Shown here: piece after piece, positions 9,491 to 17,428 of the stretch
How the letters are laid out: each line of letters opens with the position of its first letter
Numbering within the stretch: the first letter of the stretch is position 1
Source: Acanthamoeba lenticulata
Taxonomy: Eukaryota; Discosea; Longamoebia; Acanthamoebidae
Reading direction: 5' to 3'
Assembly: GCA_002179805.1 (NCBI GenBank)
Contig: NAVB01004929.1
Coordinates: 1-23,027 of the forward strand
Length of the DNA stretch: 23,027 nt
Translations under genes and position numbers: made by a program
The notes under the pieces: model-generated
The model's database searches: none
Told to the model about the DNA's origin: nothing
What the model saw: the letters and a program-made list of their open reading frames with translations, nothing else

Positions 9491-11552
9491 ATGGTGATGA
9501 CACTCCCGCGGTCTTGTACCCTTGTCGTGTTCTTTTCAGTGTTCTTAATTGCGCTGGCCTCTGCCCAAGTGGTGCCTGCCTCGTTCGTTGTTGCCTATCC
9601 ACAAGCGCCATTTTGCCTTGTTGGTTCACCTTCCTAACGAGCTTCCCCCTCTTTCTGGCGCAACGACAGTACCGAGGCAAGTGGCGAGGAAGTGCGGCCG
9701 TTCGTCATCGACGTGCCCGAGAGCGCCGTGGACGACCTGCACCAGCGCCTGGCCCACACGCGCTTCCCGCCCCCGCTCGACACCTTTCAAACGGCCGAGC
9801 CCTGGGTCTACGGCACCGAGGTGGGCTACATGCGCGAGCTCACTGACTATTGGCTGAACCATTACAACTGGACCGAGCAGCAGGCGCGCCTCAACGCCTT
9901 CCCTCAGTTCACCACCGGTGCGTACTCGGCCCTCAAAATCTGGTGGTGACTGCGTTATCATCTTTACAAGGAGCTCATCTAAAGTGTGCATTTGTGCACA
10001 ACTCCAGTGATTGATGGACTATCGGTGCACTTCATGCACGTGCGTTCCAAGTCGCCTGCGGCGATCCCCCTGATCGTGTCTCACGGGTGGCCGGGCTCCG
10101 TGCTCGAGTGCACCAAGATCATCCCCCTTCTCACCGGTACCACCCAATCAATCATCAGAGACGTCGCGAGCTCGACGTGGAAGCTGATCTCCGCCACTGT
10201 GACAACGCAGACGAGAAGGCCGACGTGTCCTTCCATGTCGTGTGCCCGAGCCTGCCCGGCTACGGCTTCTCTGAAGCGCCCAAGACGCCTGGCTATGACC
10301 CCACCAAGATCGCCTCCATGTTCATCAAGGCATGAGCGCTATGTCGTTGTCCGCTTCTTCGCCCAATGGCTTGTTTGCTCATTCGTTCTCATCGTCTTGC
10401 GCGTGTTGACAACACGACAGTTGATGAAGCGCTTGGGCTACACCGAGTTCGTGGCGCAGGGCGGTGATTGGGGCAGCGCCGTCAGCACCGAGATGGCCGC
10501 GCAGGCGCCGGAGCACTGCCGCGCGCTTCACCTCAACTTCCTCGCCACGGGCCCGCCCACCGACAAGGGTTCGTCACCGCCGCTGCCTCTTTTTCCAATT
10601 ATTGCTCATCTTCGTCATCATCACCACCACATAATAGGCCTGTGGGCGCTCCTGAAGCTGGGCGTGTCGTATCTGTTCCCGAGCCTCTTCTACACGCCCC
10701 GCGAGCGCGAAAACATCTGGGCCACCGCCTCCGTGATCCTCGAAGAGAGCGGGTACGACGTCTAAGGCTTGTTGCCCTCGCGCGAGCACAATTTATAAAC
10801 ACACGGGGGGGGGGCAAGGTATCTGCACCTGCAGGCGACGCGACCGCACACCGTGGGCTATGCACTCAACGACTCGCCCGTCGGCCTGGCGGCCTACATC
10901 ATCGAGGTACGTACGCGCGGCTCGAGTCTACCAAGGCAGAAGCTCACCTTCTTCTCGACGTGTGACGAAAATGCAGAAATTCAGGACCTGGAGCGACTGC
11001 GGGGGTGACCTGGAGAAGCGGTTCACCAAGGACGAGCTCCTCACCAACGTGTACGTGGGCATTCTTGCGTAGGGGCAACATAGACCTCCTCATACTATGG
11101 TGGTGGTGGTGATGATTATGATTCTACGTAGGATGATCTACTGGTGGTCGCAGAGCATCACGTCGAGCATGCGCCTCTACTACGAGATGTTCCACTCGGC
11201 AGACTCTGTGTTCCAGAAGGGCAGCCGCCTCTACGTCTCCGTCCCCACCGGTACGTGCAGCTCTCCTTCGTAGACATTGGTCCTCGCTCTCAACATGTTT
11301 GTCCGGGCCACAGGCGTGGCGGTCTTCCCGAAGGAGGTGTCGCGTTGGCCGCGCAGCTGGGCCAGCTATTACTACAACATCACCCGCTGGACCGAGATGC
11401 AGGCGGGCGGTCACTTTGCCGCTCTCGAGGAGCCGCAGGTGCTGGCGACCGACATTCGCGTGTTCGTTGGCTCTCTTCCGGCGTCCACCTTCAGCTCTTC
11501 TTCTTCCGCTGTCATCATCACCCACAACGAGAAGCGTGCCGACGAGCTCTAA
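9491..11552 (+). CDS. EPHX1: Microsomal-type epoxide hydrolase, secretory with C-terminal ADEL
   Basis: Ten exons give 465 residues: 9491-9582 (its 3' end is uncertain), 9670-9917, 10008-10136, 10184-10329, 10421-10568, 10638-10752, 10819-10906, 10977-11050, 11132-11250, 11314-11552. The protein hydrates epoxides to diols with an alpha/beta-hydrolase fold. It has a hydrophobic signal sequence (residues about 8-25, ending ALASAQ), the epoxide hydrolase N-terminal domain ([10 protein letters not shown]), the oxyanion motif HGWPG (139-143), nucleophile Asp221 in GGDWGS, probable acid Glu394 in FPKE, and catalytic His420 in [10 protein letters not shown]. These match Asp226, Glu404 and His431 of human EPHX1. 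The intron at 10330-10420 has a GC donor. The C-terminus KRADEL resembles a KDEL-type ER-retention signal, suggesting an ER-lumen enzyme. Exon 1 could instead end at 9568 or 9571 with a different acceptor. Confidence 0.92.
10330..10420 (+). other. GC-AG intron in epoxide hydrolase gene
   Basis: The family sequence requires FIK|LMKRLG, joining AAG at 10329 to TTG at 10421. The donor is AAG|GCATGA, the same as in the WDR41-like gene, and the acceptor is CGACAG. Retention gives Ala and then a stop. Confidence 0.8.
10805..10814. repeat. Homopolymer run of ten G in intron
   Basis: This run lies just before the acceptor of the intron at 10753-10818 in the epoxide hydrolase gene. Its length may be a sequencing weak point but does not affect the reading frame. 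Confidence 0.8.
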
Positions 11553-11661
11553 ACTTTTTTTTTTCATTTTCCGTTTTTTTTTTTGTTTTCATTCGGTGAA
11601 CTTGCGTGCCTGCTTCACAATCCGGAGGTCCGCTTCAAAGAACATACCTTCCTCGACCAAA

Positions 11662-11672
11662 GGGGGGGGGGG
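11662..11672. repeat. Homopolymer run of eleven G upstream of ADF-like gene
   Basis: The run lies about 80 bases before the ADF-like start codon, inside the 197-base gap after the epoxide hydrolase gene, which also has two long T-rich tracts (11555-11586). It probably belongs to the promoter or leader. Confidence 0.8.
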
Positions 11673-11749
11673 TTCTTTGAAGATGGCCACCATAAAAGAA
11701 GGGTACCAGCCCAGCGAACATCACAACAACAATCCAGCAAACCAAGAAC

Positions 11750-12244
11750 ATGTCGATCGTATCCGGAACAGGAGCCGCCAAGGTGACCGAGGACGTCCGA
11801 GCTGTCGTTGAGGCCGTGACTCGCCGCTTCGATTTTACCGACGACGCCGTGCTTGAGCGTGTGCCCTTTTGCACGCTCAAGTTTGCCGAGGGCACCGAGG
11901 CCACCCTGACCCTCGACGTCGCCTCCACCACGGACAAGAGCTCATGGGAAGACCTAGCGGCCAGCCTCCCGCGCAATCAGTGCCGCATGGCCGTGGCACA
12001 GGTGCCTTGGCGGGCTCACTCCGACAACGTTGTGCGGTCGCGCCTGGTGTTCATCCTCTGGGCGCCCGAGGACGGCCCGTCGGTCAAGGACCGCATGCGG
12101 GCGAGCATGTTCTCCAAGGGCATCAAGGGCATCATCGACGGGTGGGCCAACGGGATGACGCTCCCTATCCAGGCCGCCACCGTGGCCGATCTCGACCGAG
12201 ACGATATCGAGAACAAGATCCGCTCCAAGGCCACCGTCAAATAA
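11750..12244 (+). CDS. ADF/cofilin-like actin-binding protein
   Basis: This is a single uninterrupted frame of 164 residues. The C-terminal half has the ADF-homology signature: a FILWAPEDG strand (compare FILWAPD in amoeba actophorin and cofilins), then SVKDRMRASMFSKGIK, the long actin-binding helix with its basic residues, and a closing DLDRDDIENKI helix. The N-terminal 60 residues are divergent, and the usual short MSxxxxVxD start is replaced by a longer lead. ADF proteins bind actin monomers and filaments and speed filament turnover in the cytoplasm. The low match to classic actophorin suggests a paralogue or a related subgroup (GMF or coactosin-like) rather than the main cofilin. The absence of introns contrasts with its neighbours. 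An AATAAA lies 38 bases after the stop. Confidence 0.8.
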   Translation: MSIVSGTGAAKVTEDVRAVVEAVTRRFDFTDDAVLERVPFCTLKFAEGTEATLTLDVASTTDKSSWEDLAASLPRNQCRMAVAQVPWRAHSDNVVRSRLVFILWAPEDGPSVKDRMRASMFSKGIKGIIDGWANGMTLPIQAATVADLDRDDIENKIRSKATVK

Positions 12245-12281
12245 GCCAGCAAGCCGCAGCCAATGAATCGAGATCGTGACG

Positions 12282-12287
12282 AATAAA
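12282..12287 (+). terminator. AATAAA polyadenylation signal of ADF-like gene
   Basis: AATAAA occurs 38 bases after the stop codon of the ADF-like gene and before the convergent 3' end of the NABP gene, a normal position for a poly(A) signal. Confidence 0.55.
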
Positions 12288-12363
12288 GAAGGTTGTCGTG
12301 ATCGTATTGTACAGGTGTTGCAAGAGTGAGCAGCAGAGAAAAGGCAGAGAGTGCAGCACGAGC

Positions 12364-13285
12364 TCAAGTCCGCTTGCTCTCGGGCGTTGGCGGCGTTGGT
12401 GCCGACGGCCGGATTGGCATCTGGTCCACCGGTCACAGATCGGTAAGTGGCGCTTCAGAAACTGTTGCCACAACTGACTGCCCCTGCAGAGGATGATCAG
12501 GCGTACGAGGATTTTCGGGTTTTGTGGGTCGGTGGCCCAGCCTAGGGTGCTCATGTTGGGCGTTTCCGAGAACACCATCGTGAACCTGGAGGCGGATCGA
12601 GGCGAGGGTGTCGTTAGCTGTTGGTTGGGGGCTCACGCTAGAGCGAACGCACGTACTCGCCTATTCGCTCCAGGACGCCGTATCGGCCAGAGCACAGGAT
12701 CAGCGCGTTCTTGAACAAGGTGCAGTACCTGAGAGGTCACTTGCAAATAAGATCCTTGGAAGGCGCACTCTAGAAGAAGAAGAAGTGGTAAAAGAGACGC
12801 AACCCAGAGGAGAGACGAATAATGTCGCCCGGTTGCAAACTGTCGCCCTGCGTGTCCCACAAGGACAAGAGGATGGATGCGCTGGCGTCCGCGACGAGGC
12901 ACTGACTGATCTTGGGATCTTCGCCCACCTTAGCACCTGGCCAAGGACACCACCACGAGAGCTAGTCAACTTGATGGCGTGTGTCGCTGCAAGAGACAGG
13001 ATGAAAAAAGGAGAAAGGTGAAGCACCAAGCTTCTCCAGCACGATGAAGACACACGTGAGGTTCTTCATGTCTTCGAAAGAAGAAGAAGAAGAAGTGGCA
13101 GACGTGACACAAGGTGAGTGTGGTGCGCAGCTGCTGGACAAGTGCAGAAAAGATAAAGGCTGCGTACAAGGTCGAAGGTCGCTAAGCTTGGTTGTGGTGG
13201 GGCTGGTCGGTCGCGAGTTGGGAACACCAGACCCACTATTGTTTAAGCCCTCTGAAGTTCGCTTATCTTCTTGCACGCCAGACAT
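12364..13285 (-). CDS. NABP2: NABP/SOSS-B single-stranded DNA-binding protein
   Basis: Reading the minus strand, exons 13285-13168, 13071-13027, 12936-12804, 12728-12657, 12585-12507 and 12420-12364 give 167 residues with every phase matching. Residues about 36-125 form the OB fold typical of human SSB1/2: LSDLRPYMKNLTCVFIVLEKLG, shown here in two parts as LSDLRPY and MKNLTCVFIVLE, then CLVADASASI, LSLWD, LQPGDIIRLSSGY, LFKNALILCSGRYG, LERIGEF and FSETPNMS. In animals this protein binds ssDNA, forms the SOSS complex with INTS3 and INIP, and acts in double-strand-break repair and replication stress. A Ser/Thr-rich N-terminal extension of about 30 residues precedes the fold, and the C-terminal tail is short (ends PESKRT) compared with the long Pro/Gly tail of vertebrates. 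The last junction (12507 to 12420) is the least certain. The symbol is by family; NABP1 and NABP2 cannot be told apart. Confidence 0.9.
13077..13095. repeat. GAA trinucleotide run in NABP intron
   Basis: A run of about six GAA units on the plus strand reads as TTC on the minus strand and forms the pyrimidine tract before the acceptor of NABP exon 2. Confidence 0.85.
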
Positions 13286-13452
13286 TCTTGTATTCAGCCT
13301 GTGACAAGCGAGCCGCTGAAAGCCAACAGGCCGAGAGCAGTCCTCCAAGGACAACAACACAAGAGCGTGTCTGTTCCACCAGAAGCCAACAAGAAAATGA
13401 AAAGAGAGGCCTTTTCTTCCCCATTTCCCACTGCCGTCTCGTGGAGCCACAG
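13286..13452. promoter_or_regulatory. Divergent promoter between NABP and TMEM41A-like genes
   Basis: Only 167 bases separate the two start codons, so both promoters must lie here. No TATA box or recognisable factor site was seen. Confidence 0.45.
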
Positions 13453-14556
13453 ATGGCGCTCAGGTGGGCGTTCCTCTTGCTTTCATGTGCGCTCTTCGCG
13501 CTGGCCGCGTGGCTGCTGTCCCACGCCACAACATTGTCTCCTCGGGTGCCCTCCGTCTTTTTTTTTCTTCTCCTTCTACAGGGCCCCTTGCTGAGTGACC
13601 TGTTGGGCCGCCAGGAAGGCGGTTGGTTCGTGCCCACCTCACTGGCAGACTTGCGAGAACTGCACGCCTTGCTGGAAGAGCTGAAGCAGGAGCAGCCCGT
13701 ACTTGTGTGGAGCACGCTGGTGGTTCTCTTCATCATGTACACCACTCCTTTCTTTGCTCCCCCCGCAAGCCGCCGACAGTCCACCGACGGGGGCGTGATG
13801 CTGCTACAAGAAAGGAGTCCTACAGCTTGCCGGGCTTGCCCCTGTTCAACATGATGTTGGGCGCTCTGTTCGGACTGCCCGTCGGCCTGCTGGGCGCCTC
13901 GATTGTGCGTGAGCCCCACACGCCAGCAGACCCGCACGACCGTACGCGTCCCATGACACATGATTTCTTCTTTCATGCTTTGGCCAGGCACGGTCGGTTG
14001 GCTCCTCGGTCTGCTTCATGGGGGCCTACGCCCTGGGCCGAGGCCCCGTGGCCCATCTGTCCCCGGAACGCTTGGCCAAGCTCCGACAGAAGATCAAGAA
14101 GCACGAGGGCGACCTGTTCTACTACTTGCTCTTCATCCGCGCCATGCCGATGACTCCACATTGGTAAGCCACACGTCGTCCCGCGTTGACGTTCGGCCCC
14201 ACCCTGACGCTCGGCCGGCTCGCTCAGGTTCCTCAACATGGCGGCGCCGATCGCCGGCGTGCCCTTCTGGCCCTTCTTCTTCTCCGTTCTCATCGGTGCT
14301 CTGCAGCTTGATCAAGCTAGAGTTGAGTTGAGTTGTTCACCACGTCCATCCTTTTTGTGTAACAGGCACGTTGCCCCTCAACTTCGTGATGGTCGAGGCC
14401 GGGCAGCTGCTCCAGGAGATCACTTCGCTGCAGGACGTGCTCACCCCGGGTACCGTGGGCAAGTTGGCCCTCATCGGGTCCCTCGCGCTGCTCCCTGCCC
14501 TGGTGGCTCGGGCTCGCCGAGCACCACGCCCAGCAGCGGCAGAACCAGGCCGATGA
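13453..14556 (+). CDS. TMEM41A: TMEM41A-like VTT/DedA membrane protein
   Basis: Exons 13453-13736, 13811-13904, 13988-14163, 14228-14295 and 14366-14556 give 270 residues (human TMEM41A has 264). The protein starts with a hydrophobic segment (residues about 5-22). It then shows the family order: WFVPTSLADLRELHALLEEL, SLPGLPLFNMMLGALFG, the VTT core GSSVCFMGAYALGRG, then a basic helix, FIRAMPMTPHWFLN, APIAGVPFWPFFF, LPLNFVMVEAG, and a last hydrophobic helix near the end. VTT proteins sit in the ER membrane. The paralogues TMEM41B and VMP1 are lipid scramblases, and TMEM41A is less well studied. The matches FFFSVLIG and MTPxWFLN favour TMEM41A over TMEM41B. A 36-base segment at 13546-13581 looks like a tiny in-frame intron, which would shorten the protein to 258 residues. 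Confidence 0.9.
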
Positions 14557-14637
14557 CGCAAAAGACTTGTTTGTTTTGTTTTGATCATTTTTTTAATTTA
14601 AAAATCAAATAAATAATTGATTTTATGTACAGGAGAC
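14557..14637. terminator. Convergent 3' ends of TMEM41A-like and BCS1 genes
   Basis: These 81 bases separate two convergent stops. The segment is strongly AT-rich (about 14577-14627), unlike its surroundings, and has AATAAA at 14608-14613 on the plus strand, a likely poly(A) signal for the TMEM41A-like gene. No exact minus-strand AATAAA was seen here. Confidence 0.45.
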
Positions 14638-16281
14638 TCAAGCAGCAACGACGTCCACGCTGGTGGCTGTGTCCGTGCTGTCCTTAGAATCGACCTTCTT
14701 CTCCTCCTCCTCAGTCTTTGACGTCGAGGAGGAGGAACTCGCCTGCTCCTCCTTTTCCTTCTTCTCCTTCTCCTTTTCCTTTCGCTCCTCCTCCTCGGCG
14801 AGCTCCTCCTCCTTCTTGCGCCGGGCCTCCTCCTCGGCCATGCGGGCCAGCTCCTCGGCCACGAACGAGTCCAGGTTGTCGATCGCCGCCTGCGGGTCCA
14901 GCTTGAAGCGCAGGAGGTAGCCCTGGATGCTGGCCATGGACACCTTCTCGTCGGGCACCAGCCCGGCGAACCTGGCGGCCAGCTTGGCGACGCGGGTGCG
15001 TTCGCGCTCGATCTCCTCCTGGCGTGCGAGGAGCTTCTTCTTGCTCACCGCAGCCCCGGCGGCGGCGGTCTGCTCAAAGTCGCTGGAGTCGGCGTCGAGC
15101 GCGGCGGAGGCCTCCCAGGGCTGGTAGAAGTAGGCGAAGAGGCGCTCGATCTGGTCGCGCTGGGCGAGGCCCACGTAGATGGCCGAGTCCACGCGGCCGG
15201 GGCGGGTGAGGGCCGGGTCGAGCTTCTCGCGGTGGTTGGTGGTCATGAGCACCAGCGAGCCCTCGAAGGCGACGGCGCCGTCGAGCGCGTTGAGCAGGCC
15301 GCTGAAGGTGACCTTGCTGATGTTGCCGGCATCGGCGTTCTTCCTCCTGTGTACGAAGGCGGCGTCGATGTCCTCGAGCAGGAGGATGCTGCCCTTGGGC
15401 ATCTTGCGCATGTACTCCTGGAGGTCGTCGTCATCGAGGCTCGAGTTGGCCAGGCTGATGACGCACAGGTTGAGGTTGAGCTCGCCGGCCAGCGCCGCGG
15501 CAAAGGACGACTTGCCGTTGCCGGGCGGGCCGTAGAGCATGAGGCCGCGCCGGTGCGGGATGCCTCGACGCTTGTACCAGTCGCGCATGGAGAAGAACTC
15601 GCGCACTTCGTCGAGCAGCCGCTCAAGCACGCCCGCGGGGAAGTGGACCGAGGCGATGGCGCGCTTCTCGATGGCCATCAGCTTGCGCCAGTTGCCGGTC
15701 CATCCGTACTTGGGCTGGAAGATGAGGGTCTTGCCCAGCTCCTCGCCCAGGGCGTGGTTCATGGCACCCGTGGCGATGTCCTTGAGAATCTGAGGGTCGC
15801 GCCCGTAGGTGGTGAGCTTCAGGGTTTCCTGGAGCTCGAGTCCGTTGTGGCCAGCGCTGCCGCCAAACTGGTTCTCCTTGATGATGCGCTCTACGCTGAT
15901 CCACCGCCCGCGGAAACGCAGGAAGTGGAGGCCGGGCGCCGGCCCGAAGCGCAGTTCAGGCTTGCTGGCGGCTTCGGCGCCGTCCCACCGGTCGCGCTCG
16001 TTCTCGCGCGTGGTGAGGATGCTCAGCTCGCGCCCGTTGGCCTTCTCCGTTTGAAGGGCGAGCCACCGCATGAGCCAGTGAAAGGCCTCGTCCTCCTTGC
16101 GCACCTCGAGCGACACCTTGAACTGGCTCTGGAGGCGGTCCCACAAAACCTGGGACAGCCAGTGCAGGTAGGCCGCCACCAGGCCGACCACAACAAGCAT
16201 GAGGCCGCCGGAGAAGACGTCATTTTGGGCCAGCGCGCCGACGCGCTCGTGCAGGTACGAAGTCATGAGTAGCTCGGCCAT
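14638..16281 (-). CDS. BCS1L: Mitochondrial chaperone BCS1 (AAA ATPase)
   Basis: A single intronless frame encodes 547 residues. BCS1 is anchored in the mitochondrial inner membrane and moves the folded Rieske iron-sulfur protein across it during complex III assembly. One transmembrane segment lies near residues 24-40. The BCS1-specific domain follows (about 45-210, including LTTYGRDPQ). The AAA module has Walker A GPPGNGKS (251-258), Walker B LLLEDIDA (about 300-307), sensor Asn349 in TTNH, and the arginine-finger region TRPGRVD (359-365). No cleavable presequence is evident, as is usual for BCS1. The C-terminal 70 residues or so form a highly charged Glu/Lys tail with a Ser run, absent from the roughly 419-residue human protein. 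Large open frames on the opposite strand (up to 346 codons) are codon-bias shadows. Confidence 0.96.
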   Translation of the reverse strand: MAELLMTSYLHERVGALAQNDVFSGGLMLVVVGLVAAYLHWLSQVLWDRLQSQFKVSLEVRKEDEAFHWLMRWLALQTEKANGRELSILTTRENERDRWDGAEAASKPELRFGPAPGLHFLRFRGRWISVERIIKENQFGGSAGHNGLELQETLKLTTYGRDPQILKDIATGAMNHALGEELGKTLIFQPKYGWTGNWRKLMAIEKRAIASVHFPAGVLERLLDEVREFFSMRDWYKRRGIPHRRGLMLYGPPGNGKSSFAAALAGELNLNLCVISLANSSLDDDDLQEYMRKMPKGSILLLEDIDAAFVHRRKNADAGNISKVTFSGLLNALDGAVAFEGSLVLMTTNHREKLDPALTRPGRVDSAIYVGLAQRDQIERLFAYFYQPWEASAALDADSSDFEQTAAAGAAVSKKKLLARQEEIERERTRVAKLAARFAGLVPDEKVSMASIQGYLLRFKLDPQAAIDNLDSFVAEELARMAEEEARRKKEEELAEEEERKEKEKEKKEKEEQASSSSSTSKTEEEEKKVDSKDSTDTATSVDVVAA

Positions 16282-16627
16282 CGGCCGGTAAGCGTGGTGG
16301 TTGAGGAGTGTCTGTCACTCCCGAAACTCATTTGTACTCCTGCGCAGCCCAACGGAGTTGCGTGTCGGGCCAGTTGTTAACCGAACGTGGCGTCCGGAAT
16401 TTCTTCCGGCATGCTTCCGTTTCTTTTATTGCATTTTTCCTGCGCCCTTTCTTCGGTATTCAAAACATGGCCATATAATATTGTATTTGGCAAGCGAACT
16501 ATCCATCTTTTTGGCCAAATAATTCCACACAAGTTTTTGATCGCACAAATGCGCCCCAAGAACCACAGCCCGCAAAGGCCCCCACACCAGCAAGCCACAG
16601 GGGTTAGTTTTGTTCAGACATTGCACC
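16282..16627. promoter_or_regulatory. Divergent promoter region between BCS1 and SAM/zinc genes
   Basis: These 346 bases hold no supported gene. An AT-rich core (about 16425-16525) includes a TATA-like stretch ATATAATATT at 16473-16482. A perfect inverted repeat, CCGGAA-TTTC-TTCCGG, lies at 16394-16409. Either gene could use these elements. Confidence 0.4.
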
Positions 16628-17232
16628 ATGGCCCAGCCCCTACGCGAGAAACTGCGCCAGCTCGGGGTAGACGATCCCGACGCTGCACGGTACTCGCAAC
16701 AGATGGAGAAAGAAGGTTCGGCTTGCACATTCTAGAGATACCCCGGGCGTGTTCTTTGCCTGCTAAACGCGTTTCTTTTCGTGTTCGCAGGCATCTTTGT
16801 GGAAGACTTGGGCAGGCTTGGGCACACAGAACTGAAAGAGCTGGGTGTTTCAAAGATGGGAGACCGGCTCAAGATCATAACCGGCTTGCAGGAGCAGAGA
16901 ACCTCTCACGAGCAAACTGCTGCCGTGCACCCTCCCTTTTCATTCCCCTACTGCGCCAACCACCCAGGGGTGCCGGCCACGCATCAGTGCATCCAGCGCA
17001 GTTGCAGAAGGAACTTTTGCATCGCGTGTGTATCCATCGCGCCAACCATGCACGGCGCCCGGGCGCAGTACTTCTGGTGCCACGAGTGCAGGGACCGCGT
17101 AAAGGCGGCCGCACTCATTGACTGTGAGCGCTGTATACTATTTTAACGTTGTTGCAACAACAACACACTTGTTGTCGTGGTTGGTCGCAGAAGAAACCTT
17201 GGAGCAAAGTGGGGCGCAACAAAGAAGTGTAG
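16628..17232 (+). CDS. Small SAM-domain protein with Cys/His zinc-binding region
   Basis: Exons 16628-16715, 16791-17098 and 17191-17232 give 145 residues. The start ATG lies in a good context (CACCATGG). Residues about 1-75 resemble a SAM domain (REKLRQLGVDDP, then EGIFVEDLGRL, LKELGVSKMGDRLKI), which usually mediates protein-protein contacts. A Cys/His-rich region follows: YCANHPG, HQC, C-x4-C-x2-C around RSCRRNFCIAC, a His, and WCHEC. Its pattern is like a B-box or related zinc-binding fold, probably holding two zinc ions. The short last exon adds a basic tail (KKPWSKVGRNKEV). If its intron is retained, the frame instead continues to a stop at 17144-17146 and adds another C-x2-C (CERC). 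I do not know a named orthologue. A scaffold or ubiquitin-related role is only a guess. The overall gene model is good, the C-terminus less so. Confidence 0.7.
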
Positions 17233-17428
17233 GGGGGTATCGAAATCGGGGGTTTAATGACTATTCATCGCAAGAGAAGAGATAAAGAGGGAGGGGGTGG
17301 CATGTAGAGCTACACTACATAAGACTATACAAATCACAAAACTGCTGCTGTTGCTGCTTCTGTACACCGCCCCAGCCGGACCGCAGGTGCAGCACGGCGG
17401 GGGCGCGCAAGCTCGGCCAAGCTTGCTC

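Noticed and set aside
13263..13991. 242-codon open frame on the minus strand
   Set aside because: It overlaps the TMEM41A-like exons on the other strand, has low-complexity Ser/Arg content and no recognised motif.
15232..16272. 346-codon open frame on the plus strand
   Set aside because: It lies entirely antisense to BCS1, whose AAA motifs are unmistakable. High third-position GC leaves the opposite strand open, and the predicted protein is repetitive Ala/Gly/Glu/Val without a domain.
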